A stretch of 64,000 nucleotides of DNA from Streptomyces sp. NRRL WC-3742 (GTDB lineage Bacteria; Actinomycetota; Actinomycetes; Streptomycetales; Streptomycetaceae), in NCBI RefSeq assembly GCF_000720635.1, contig NZ_JOCF01000025.1, positions 1 through 64,000 of the forward strand, written 5' to 3'. The notes below the pieces were generated by a model that saw only the letters and a list, made by a program, of their open reading frames with translations, ran no database searches and was not told the origin of the DNA. A program made the translations under genes and the position numbers. Shown in pieces: positions 9,206 to 16,396 of this stretch. Within the stretch, counting starts at the first letter, position 1. Each line of letters starts with the position of its first letter.

Positions 9206-10498
9206 GTGAGCGCTTCGGGGGAGTCCGTGTCCGTCCTGGCAGCGCTGCGTGCCCGCCCGTCGGCCTTCCCGTTCACCCGCTGGACGCCGCGCTGCTGGGC
9301 GCACCTGCTCGGCGGTGCGCTGCTCGGGCCGCCGCTGCTGGTGGCGCTCACCGTGCTGCTGGCCCTCGGGCTCGGCCTGTCCGTCGTCGGGCTCGGGCTG
9401 CCGGTGCTGCTCGCCCTCGCGCTCGCGGGCATCCCGGTCGGGGCCGTGGAGCGGTGGCGGCTGCGTCTGGTCGAGCCCGTCCCGCTGCCGGACCCGCACA
9501 GCCGCCTGCCCGGCGCCGGGCCGCGCGCCCGTCTGCGGACCAGGCTGCGCGAGCGCGCCACCTGGCGGGAGCTGGCGTTCGCCGCGCTCACCGCGACCGT
9601 CCTCGCCGCCTCCTGCCTCGGCTTCGCCCTGCTGCTGATCCTCTCCTTCGCCTACGTGCTCTCCCCGCTCATCGTGTGGGCGCTCGCCCCCGAGACCGTC
9701 ATGCTGATCCCCGGTCACGCCGTCGGCGGCCCGATCGCCGCCCTGCCGTTCAGCGCCGCCGGGCTCGCGGGCCTGCTGCTGTGCGCGTACGCGGGGGCGC
9801 TGCTCACCGGCGCGCAGGTGGCGCTGGCCCGGCTGCTGATCGGGCCCCGGCGGGACGACCTCGGGCACCGTGTCCTCGAACTCACCCGCTCCCGCGCCCG
9901 ATTGGCCGACGCCTTCGAGGCCGAGCGCCGCCGCCTCGAACGCGACCTGCACGACGGGGCGCAGCAGCAACTCGTGGCGCTCAGCATGACGTTGGGCCTG
10001 GTCGAGTACGAGCTGCAGGGGGCCGGACGGGCCTCGGAGCTCGTCGCCCGGGCGCGCGGAGAGGCCCGGGAGGCGCTGGAGCAGCTGCGCGGGCTCGTCC
10101 GGGGCATCCACCCGCCGGTCCTCACCGACCACGGACTGGCCGCCGCCGTCGACGAGGTGGCGCTGCGTCACCCGATCCCGGTGGCCGTCGACATCGACCT
10201 GCCCGGCCGACTGCCCGCGCCCGTCGAGTCCACCGCCTACTTCACCGTCACCGAGGCGCTCACCAACGCGGCCAAGCACGGCGGCGCGAGCGCGATCACC
10301 GTCCACGGACGGGTCGAACGCGGCCGCCTCCTCGTCCAGGTCACCGACGACGGCGGCGGCGGCGCCGACCCCGCCGCCGGCGCCGGACTGGCCGGGCTCG
10401 CCGACCGCGCCGCGCTCCTCGACGGCCGCCTCACCGTCACCAGCCCCGTCGGCGGCCCCACCACCCTGCGCCTGGAGGTCCCGTGCTCCGCGTCGTGA
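9206..10498 (+). CDS. Sensor histidine kinase of NarL/LuxR-type two-component system
   Basis: 430 aa, GTG start. A TAGAGT -10-like box at 9194-9199 lies only 6 nt before the GTG, suggesting a leaderless mRNA. The N-terminal ~210 residues contain three hydrophobic regions (about 32-80, 118-157, 174-212) forming a membrane sensor. Then comes a HisKA_3 phosphoacceptor helix, ERDLHDGAQQQ, with His249, and an HATPase domain with TEALTNAAKH (N box) and DDGGGG. Signal unknown. It overlaps the response-regulator gene by 16 nt, so the two are a cognate pair. Confidence 0.92.
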   Translation: MSASGESVSVLAALRARPSAFPFTRWTPRCWAHLLGGALLGPPLLVALTVLLALGLGLSVVGLGLPVLLALALAGIPVGAVERWRLRLVEPVPLPDPHSRLPGAGPRARLRTRLRERATWRELAFAALTATVLAASCLGFALLLILSFAYVLSPLIVWALAPETVMLIPGHAVGGPIAALPFSAAGLAGLLLCAYAGALLTGAQVALARLLIGPRRDDLGHRVLELTRSRARLADAFEAERRRLERDLHDGAQQQLVALSMTLGLVEYELQGAGRASELVARARGEAREALEQLRGLVRGIHPPVLTDHGLAAAVDEVALRHPIPVAVDIDLPGRLPAPVESTAYFTVTEALTNAAKHGGASAITVHGRVERGRLLVQVTDDGGGGADPAAGAGLAGLADRAALLDGRLTVTSPVGGPTTLRLEVPCSAS

Positions 10499-11142
10499 TC
10501 GCCGAGGACGCCGTGCTGCTGCGCGCCGGCCTCGTCGAACTCCTCACCCTCGGCGGCCACACCGTCACGGCGGCCGTCGGCGACGCGGCGGCGCTCACCG
10601 CCGCCGTCGACGCCTCCCGGCCGGACGTCGTCGTGACGGACGTCCGCATGCCGCCCGACCACACCGACGAGGGCCTTCGCGCGGCCCTCGCCCTGCGGGA
10701 GCGTCACCCGGGCCTGCCCGTCCTCGTCCTCTCCCAGTACGTGGCCACCCCGTACGCCACCCGCCTGCTCGCCGCCGCGGGCGCCCAACCGGCGGGTCTG
10801 GGCTACCTGTTGAAGGACCGCGTCGGGGACGTCGCCGACTTCCTCTCCGCCCTGCGGCGGGTGGCGGCGGGCGACACCGTCATCGACCCCGACGTCGTCC
10901 GCGTGCTGCTCCGCACCCAGACCGCCGACCGGCCGCTCGCCCGCCTCACCCCCCGCGAACGCGAGGTCCTCTCCCACATGGCCGAGGGCCTCACCAATCA
11001 GGCCATCGCCGCGCGCCTGTGCATCACCGAAGCCTCCGTGGTGAAGCACTGCGGCAACATCTTCACCAAACTCGACCTCGACCCCACCACCGGCAACCGC
11101 CGCGTCCTGGCCGTCCTGACCCACCTGCGCGCGGGGCAGTAG
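10483..11142 (+). CDS. LuxR/NarL-family response regulator
   Basis: 219 aa. GTG 10483 is preceded by GGAGG at 10474-10478 and sits inside the 3' end of the kinase gene. The receiver domain (1-120) has the acidic pair EDAVLL near the start, the phosphoacceptor Asp53 in VVTDVRMPP, and a conserved Lys in LLKDR. The C-terminal LuxR-type helix-turn-helix reads LTPREREVLSHMAEGLTNQ and continues through the recognition helix to about 215. DNA-binding regulator phosphorylated by the upstream kinase; targets not evident. Its stop is 1 nt from that of the convergent GNAT gene. Confidence 0.93.
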   Translation: MLRVVIAEDAVLLRAGLVELLTLGGHTVTAAVGDAAALTAAVDASRPDVVVTDVRMPPDHTDEGLRAALALRERHPGLPVLVLSQYVATPYATRLLAAAGAQPAGLGYLLKDRVGDVADFLSALRRVAAGDTVIDPDVVRVLLRTQTADRPLARLTPREREVLSHMAEGLTNQAIAARLCITEASVVKHCGNIFTKLDLDPTTGNRRVLAVLTHLRAGQ

Positions 11143-11143
11143 G

Positions 11144-11719
11144 TCAGCGCTGCTCCCACTGCTCCTTCGTGATCTCGTACTGCACGCCGCCGAGGTCGGC
11201 GCCCTCGACCGTCATCATGCCGTCCGGGGTGGGGAGGGGGTGGGAGAACGTCATGCCGACCTTCTCCATGACGTTGCGCGAACTGCGGTTGAGCACCATC
11301 GTCGCGGCCCAGACCTTGGTCAGGCCGAGCTCGGCGAACCCCTTGCGCAGCAGGGCCAGCGAGACCTCGGTGGCGTAGCCCTTGCCCCAGGCCGCCTGCC
11401 GCAGCCGGTAGCCGAGCTCGGCCTCGTCCTTCGGGCCCTGCCTCTCGGGCCGCAGGCAGAACCAGCCGACGAACACCCCGCCCTCCTTCTCGAACGCGGC
11501 GAAGAGCCCGAGTTCCCCGCCCCACCGGTCGTACCCGGCGATGATGTTCGGCAGGTGGCTCTCGCGCACGATCTCCGCGGGCGTCGCCTCCCCGCCGGAC
11601 AGGAAGCGCATCACCGCCGGGTCGCTGTCCAGCTCGATCAGCAGGTCCGCATCGTCGGCGGTGAATCGGCGCAGCGTCAGGCGCTCGGTTTCCAGGTAGG
11701 TCGTCACGGAGCGGATCAT
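11144..11719 (-). CDS. GNAT acetyltransferase, RimJ/RimL-type
   Basis: 191 aa from ATG 11719; no clear ribosome site, so a start a few codons away is possible. TERLTLRRFTADDADLL at the N-terminus and the acetyl-CoA-binding region AELGYRLRQAAWGKGYATE mark the RimJ/RimL-like (GNAT_3) group, which acetylates protein N-termini or small-molecule amines. YEITKEQWEQR is the usual closing strand/helix of this subgroup. Cytosolic. Convergent with the two-component system; no operon partner. Confidence 0.88.
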   Translation of the reverse strand: MIRSVTTYLETERLTLRRFTADDADLLIELDSDPAVMRFLSGGEATPAEIVRESHLPNIIAGYDRWGGELGLFAAFEKEGGVFVGWFCLRPERQGPKDEAELGYRLRQAAWGKGYATEVSLALLRKGFAELGLTKVWAATMVLNRSSRNVMEKVGMTFSHPLPTPDGMMTVEGADLGGVQYEITKEQWEQR

Positions 11720-11748
11720 CCACGAGGAGCGCGCGACTGCCAACGGAT

Positions 11749-12984
11749 TTACGGCATCGGCCCCGCGCCCGACGGACGGCCGACGCGGGCACCGCCGTCG
11801 ACAACCCCGGTACCGCCGTCGCCTGCTCCACCCGGCCGACCTCCGGCGTACGGGGGTGGCTGGGGGAGGGGGGTGGCGGGATCGAGGAGGCGGGTGAGGT
11901 GGTGGGCGGAGGTGTCCCAGGACCACTGGGTCTGCGCCCAGTTGCGGGCGGCGGTGGACATGCGGGTGCGGGCGGGGGAGGGCGCGAGGAGGAGGCGGGT
12001 GAGGGCGGTGGCGATGGCGGTGGTGTCGCGGCCGTCGACGACGTGGCCGGTGACGCCGTCGAGGACGGTGTCGGGGGCGCCGCCGGAGCGGCCGGCGAGG
12101 ACGGGGAGGCCGGCGGCGGCCGCTTCCAGGTAGACGATGCCGAGGCCCTCGGCCTCCAGGCCGAGGCGGCGGGTGCGGCAGGGCATGGCGAAGACATCGG
12201 CTCGGGCGTACCAGCGGGCGGTGTCGGCGTGGTCGAGGCCGCCGGTGAAGCGGACGCTGCCGGGATCGGTGAGGTGTCGGGCGAGGCCGCGCAGGCGGTG
12301 CTCGTCGGGGCCGGCGCCGACGAGGACGAGCTGCGCCCCGGGGACGGCGCGGCGGACGGCGGGCAGGGCGCGGATGAGCATGTCCTGTCCCTTGCGCGGT
12401 ACGAGGCGGGCCACGCAGAGGATGACGGGTGAGGTGCGGGGGCCGGGGGCGGGAAGAGGGCGGAAGACGGACGGGTCGACGCCCGGGACGAGCCGCGAGG
12501 TGCGGGCGCCGGGCCCGAGGGCGGGGGCGATGCGGGCGCGGGTGTACTCGCCGAGGTGGGTGACCACGTCGACGCTGCGCCCGATGCGCCGCAGCAGGCG
12601 CCGGGCGCCCGGGGTGCGGGCCCACCAGATCTCGTGGCCGTGGGTCGTGGCGACGGTGCGCCGTATGCCCGGGGCCCGGCGCAGCAGGCCGGGGGTCATG
12701 GCGGCGAGCGGGGCGGCGGCGCCGAACCAGACGCGGTCGCAGTCGTGGGCGCGGGCGAGTTCGGCCGCGCGGCGGGTGACGCGGGGGGTGGGCAGCAGGG
12801 TGCGGGCGCGGTCGCGGATCACGGGGAAGGGGAGGGCGGCGTCGTGACGGTCCGCACCCGGTTCGGCGGAGGTGTAGACCACGACACGGTGGCCGGGTTG
12901 GCGGACGGCCATGGCGTGGACGAAGGTCTCGATGCCGCCCTGGCGGGGCGGGAAGTCGTTGGTGACGATGAGCGTGGTGCCCAT
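11749..12984 (-). CDS. GT4 glycosyltransferase, PimB-like
   Basis: 411 aa; ATG at 12984. LIVTNDFPPRQGGIETFVH at the N-terminus is the hallmark of PimB-type phosphatidyl-myo-inositol mannosyltransferases and close relatives. The donor-binding half has LCVARLVPRKGQDMLIRAL and the C-terminal E-x7-E-type region GLGIVYLEAAAAGLPVL. Likely transfers mannose from GDP-mannose to a phosphatidylinositol mannoside or other lipid-linked acceptor at the inner membrane face. The last ~45 residues are a disordered Pro/Gly tail not usual for the family. Exact acceptor cannot be read from sequence. Confidence 0.87.
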   Translation of the reverse strand: MGTTLIVTNDFPPRQGGIETFVHAMAVRQPGHRVVVYTSAEPGADRHDAALPFPVIRDRARTLLPTPRVTRRAAELARAHDCDRVWFGAAAPLAAMTPGLLRRAPGIRRTVATTHGHEIWWARTPGARRLLRRIGRSVDVVTHLGEYTRARIAPALGPGARTSRLVPGVDPSVFRPLPAPGPRTSPVILCVARLVPRKGQDMLIRALPAVRRAVPGAQLVLVGAGPDEHRLRGLARHLTDPGSVRFTGGLDHADTARWYARADVFAMPCRTRRLGLEAEGLGIVYLEAAAAGLPVLAGRSGGAPDTVLDGVTGHVVDGRDTTAIATALTRLLLAPSPARTRMSTAARNWAQTQWSWDTSAHHLTRLLDPATPLPQPPPYAGGRPGGAGDGGTGVVDGGARVGRPSGAGPMP

Positions 12985-13264
12985 GAGGGGGACGGGCCTC
13001 GATTCAGGGAGGGGGCGAGGAGGGAGAGCACGAGCGGCAGCGCGAGGTAGCCGAACCGCCCGGTGGGGGCCAGCCATCCGCCGCACCACCACCGCGCTCG
13101 TTCGTTCACCCCTCCATTGCATCGGCGCAGCTCGGCGCGGTCAGCGGGGTCAGGTCGAGTCCTGTGGTCGGGTTTCCCCTACCAGCGCCCCTGCCGGCCC
13201 CTGCGGGCCCCTGCCGTCGCCCGCGTTCACGCGCTCTTGCGGGCCCTGCGGGGATGCCGCGAGC

Positions 13265-13645
13265 ATGGCGGCCATGGGGATCCACGGGGAAGCACAGGAG
13301 CCGCAGGGCGTGCTCGTCAGGCGTCTGCTCGGGGGCGAGGGGACGCGGCAGGATGCGGAGGCGGCGAGCCGCAACTTCGAGCGGTGGATGCGGGAGGTGT
13401 GGGGCGGGCGGCAGGAGTTGGCGTTGGCGTACTGCGTGAACGCGCTCGCCGAAGCCTGGGGTGGGGGGTGGGAGGCGGTGCCGGAGCGTGACTCCACGCA
13501 GCACGTGTGGCTGTTCACCTTCCTGTGCCCGAGCCGGGAGGACCTGGAGGCCGAGGCGGCGGGCTACGTGGAGGTGGTCCGCAACAACGGCGGGTCGGAG
13601 GCGATCGCCCGGCGCTGCCGTCTCGTGCGGGGGCTTTCCGTCTGA
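13265..13645 (+). CDS. Hypothetical protein
   Basis: 126 aa from ATG 13265 (ATG 13274 is also possible). Strong GC3 bias supports coding. Small, soluble, Trp/Glu-rich with no signal peptide; QDAEAASRNFERWMREVWGG and the following helices suggest an alpha-helical fold. No family recognised. It is separated from the next gene by 71 nt that carry a near-duplicate of TGACGGTACGTG, beginning at the stop codon and repeated 36 nt later with one change. Confidence 0.6.
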   Translation: MAAMGIHGEAQEPQGVLVRRLLGGEGTRQDAEAASRNFERWMREVWGGRQELALAYCVNALAEAWGGGWEAVPERDSTQHVWLFTFLCPSREDLEAEAAGYVEVVRNNGGSEAIARRCRLVRGLSV

Positions 13646-13716
13646 CGGTACGTGAACTGACGTTCGGTGCTGGCCGGATGACGGTTCGTGCCCGTGGGAG
13701 CGCTAGAGTGGTCGCC

Positions 13717-14628
13717 GTGGTGAGGTCGTGGGACGCGGCGGTGGAGCGGGCGCAGGACAGGCTGGCGGCGGGGCCGCGGCTGCGGGCGGTCGTCGGAGGT
13801 GAGGAACGGCGGTTCGCCCTCTGGGACTTGGCGTCCCTGGTGGAGGGCGGCCTCGGCGAGCTGCTGGACCCGGACGCGGTGACGTCGCAGGCCGAGCGCG
13901 AGTGGCGCGAACGCCTGGGCGAGAGCGGCCGGGAGTGGCCCGGCGGCGAGCTGTACCGCCGCCGCTACTGGGTGCTCGACGAGGCCGGAGCCGTCGCGGG
14001 CACCGTCGCCGTGGACAACTGGACCAAGGGCCCCGGCCAGCTCGCCGTCTCCTCCCTCTACGTACGCCCGCAGGCGCGCGGCCGGGGCCTGGCCGCCGGA
14101 GCGATGGACGCGGTGTACGAGGCGTCCGCCGCCGAGGGCCTGCCCGGCTTCCGGCTGGAGGCGCACTGGTCCTGGCGCCACGCCGTGCGCTACTATCTGC
14201 GGCGCGGCCTCTGGGTGGTCGGCTGGCGCCACGCCCTCGCGCTGGCCCGGATGCCCCAACTGCCGCCCTACCGGGTGAGCGAGGCGGACGGGCGGCTGCT
14301 CCTGCTGGTCGCCGACCCGCACGGGGCATGGACGCCGATACTGGCCGCCGGGTGCGAGGGCGGGCGGCTGCGGCTGGACGAGACGGCCGACTACCGGGGC
14401 ACGGGCGGCTGGGTTCACGAGTTCGCCCGTTCCACGCTGGCCGTCCATCTCGCCCTGGCCGGACGGCCGTTGGTGCGCGGACCGCAGTGGTGGGCGGAGG
14501 CGTGGCGCTGGGCGGACGGCGGCGAGCCGGAGGGCCTGGCGTACCGGATCGAGCAGCTCGAGCAACTCGAGCGCGAGGCTCTCACCCGCAGCCGCGGGCC
14601 CCAGCTGGCAGACTCGGGGGATGGCTGA
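13717..14628 (+). CDS. GNAT-family acetyltransferase with C-terminal extension
   Basis: About 303 aa. GTGs at 13708, 13717 and 13720 are in frame; a TAGAGT -10-like box at 13704-13709 favours 13717/13720 as a leaderless start. The acetyltransferase core spans about 85-175: GTVAVDNWTKGP and SSLYVRPQARGRGLAAGAM give the beta-4 strand and the R/Q-x-x-G-x-G/A acetyl-CoA loop. Residues 180-300 form an extra Trp-rich region of unknown role. The stop overlaps the following aminotransferase start by 8 nt, so the two are coupled. Substrate unknown. Confidence 0.82.
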   Translation: MVRSWDAAVERAQDRLAAGPRLRAVVGGEERRFALWDLASLVEGGLGELLDPDAVTSQAEREWRERLGESGREWPGGELYRRRYWVLDEAGAVAGTVAVDNWTKGPGQLAVSSLYVRPQARGRGLAAGAMDAVYEASAAEGLPGFRLEAHWSWRHAVRYYLRRGLWVVGWRHALALARMPQLPPYRVSEADGRLLLLVADPHGAWTPILAAGCEGGRLRLDETADYRGTGGWVHEFARSTLAVHLALAGRPLVRGPQWWAEAWRWADGGEPEGLAYRIEQLEQLEREALTRSRGPQLADSGDG

Positions 14629-15409
14629 GATCGAGATCGACGGCGCGCCCGCCGACCCGGCGCGCCTCGCCGCCCTGGGGCTGCTGAACTACGGGCACTT
14701 CACCACCCTGCGCGCCGAGGCCGGGCGCGTCCGGGGCCTGTCGCTGCACCTCGACCGGCTGGTCCGCGACTGCCGCACCCTGTTCGCCGCCGGGCTGGAC
14801 CGGACGGCGGTGCGCGAGCGCATCCGCGCCGTGCTCCCGGCCGACGGCGCACCCGTGATCGTCCGCGTCACCGTGTACGACCCCGGGCTCGGCCTGGAGC
14901 GCCCCTCGGCCCCCGCCGCGCCCGCCCTGCTGGTCACCACCCGACCGGCGCCCGCCGCCGAACCGGCCCCGCTGCGGGTGCGCACGACGGTGTACCGGCG
15001 TGAGCTGCCCGAGGTGAAGCACGTCGGACTGTTCGGCCTGGTCCACCACCGCCGCCAGGCCCAACTCGCCGGGTACGACGATGTGCTGCTCGTCGACGAG
15101 GAGGGCCGGGTGACGGAGGGCGCCACCTGGAACCTCGGCCTGCTGGCGGGCCGCAAGCTGGTCTGGCCGCAGGGGCCGATCCTGCCCGGGGTCACCGCCG
15201 CCCTGCTCGAGGGCGCGTACGACGGCCCGCAGTCCCACCGCCTGGTGCACCTGAGCGAACTCGCCGACTACGACGGGGCGTTCGCCGTCAACGCGGGCAT
15301 CGGCGTGCGCCCGATCGCGGGCGCGGACGCCGCCGCCTTCGACCCCGCCCACCCGGTGCTCGCCGAACTGCGGGCGGCCTACCGATCGGTGGAGCCCGAG
15401 GAGCTGTAG
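14621..15409 (+). CDS. Class IV aminotransferase (PabC/D-amino-acid transaminase-like)
   Basis: 262 aa, ATG 14621 overlapping the GNAT gene. Fold-type IV PLP enzyme: a Lys in PEVKHVGLFG is the probable Schiff-base residue and TEGATWNLGLL is the family's E-x-x-T-x-x-N signature. Family members make branched-chain amino acids, D-amino acids or, in PabC, 4-aminobenzoate for folate; the sequence alone does not separate these, though length and N-terminal style resemble the stand-alone aminotransferase IV proteins common in streptomycetes. Translational coupling with a GNAT hints at transamination followed by N-acetylation, which is inference. Confidence 0.85.
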   Translation: MAEIEIDGAPADPARLAALGLLNYGHFTTLRAEAGRVRGLSLHLDRLVRDCRTLFAAGLDRTAVRERIRAVLPADGAPVIVRVTVYDPGLGLERPSAPAAPALLVTTRPAPAAEPAPLRVRTTVYRRELPEVKHVGLFGLVHHRRQAQLAGYDDVLLVDEEGRVTEGATWNLGLLAGRKLVWPQGPILPGVTAALLEGAYDGPQSHRLVHLSELADYDGAFAVNAGIGVRPIAGADAAAFDPAHPVLAELRAAYRSVEPEEL

Positions 15410-15410
15410 G

Positions 15411-15444
15411 GGCGGGCGGGGGATAACCCCACCCCCGACCCGCC
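15411..15444 (+). terminator. Probable terminator
   Basis: GGCGGG-c-GGGGG pairs with CCCCC-ga-CCCGCC across a short loop immediately after the aminotransferase stop. GC-rich, slightly bulged, no long T-run, as usual in streptomycetes. Confidence 0.55.
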
Positions 15445-15547
15445 AGCCGCCTCCATGGTGATGCGCCCACGGCCTTCCTAGCGTGGAACCCGTCGACGAC
15501 CAGCGACGATCCCGCGCCAGCGACGCTCCCGAAGGAAGGCCCCACCC

Positions 15548-16396
15548 ATGGCACGCCGCCACGACCGCCCGAGCACCGACACACGCCCGCCCGTGCCACT
15601 GGTCGTCGACCGGCCCGCGCCGCCCGCCGTCGAACTGCGCGGCGTGCGCCGCAGCTACGGGCGCGGCGGCGAGACCGTGCACGCCCTGCGGGGCCTCGAC
15701 CTCGCCCTGGAACGCGGCAGCTTCACCGCCGTGATGGGCCCCTCCGGCTCCGGCAAGTCCACCTTCCTGCAGTGCGCCGCGGGCCTGGACCGCCCCGACG
15801 CCGGGCAGATCCGCCTCGGCGGCGAGGAGATCACCGGGCTGAGCGAGAACCGGCTGACCAGGCTGCGCCGCAGCCGGATCGGCTTCGTCTTCCAGTCCTT
15901 CAACCTGCTGCCCTCGCTGACCGTCGAGCAGAACGTCCTGCTCCCGCAGCGCCTCGCCGGGGAACGCCAGGACCGGGCGTGGGCACGGGAGTTGCTGGCG
16001 CGCGTGGGCCTGGGCGAGCACGGCCGCCGTCGGCCCGGGCAGCTCTCCGGCGGACAGCAGCAGCGCGTGGCGATCGCCCGGGCGCTGATCACCGAGCCGG
16101 ACGTGGTGTTCGCCGACGAGCCGACCGGCGCGCTGGACACCACCACCGCCCACGAGGTGCTGGGCCTGCTGCGCCGCGCGGTGGACGGGCTCGGCGCGAC
16201 CGTCGTCATGGTCACCCACGACCCGATGGCCGCCTCCTTCGCCGACCGGGTGCTCTTCCTCGCGGACGGCGCCATCGTCGACGACCTGCCGCACCCCGCT
16301 CCGCAGGCCGTCGCCGACCGGATGCTCGCGCTCACCGTCCGCCCGGCCGGTGCGACGGCCGGTGCGACGGCCGCGACGGCCGGAGTGGTGGCATGA
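15548..16396 (+). CDS. ABC transporter ATPase, MacB/LolD-type
   Basis: 282 aa; GAAGGAAGG at 15531-15539 supports ATG 15548. Walker A GPSGSGKS, Q-loop in VFQSFNLLPSL, signature LSGGQQQRVAIARAL, Walker B VVFADEPTGALD and the switch His in MVTHD are all intact. The TGALD/T-x-x-A-H-E-V-L style is that of the MacB/LolD/FtsE group, which pairs with FtsX-domain permeases. The gene ends in an ATGA overlap with the permease. Likely role: powering export or membrane extraction of a peptide, lipid or lipoprotein. Confidence 0.95.
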   Translation: MARRHDRPSTDTRPPVPLVVDRPAPPAVELRGVRRSYGRGGETVHALRGLDLALERGSFTAVMGPSGSGKSTFLQCAAGLDRPDAGQIRLGGEEITGLSENRLTRLRRSRIGFVFQSFNLLPSLTVEQNVLLPQRLAGERQDRAWARELLARVGLGEHGRRRPGQLSGGQQQRVAIARALITEPDVVFADEPTGALDTTTAHEVLGLLRRAVDGLGATVVMVTHDPMAASFADRVLFLADGAIVDDLPHPAPQAVADRMLALTVRPAGATAGATAATAGVVA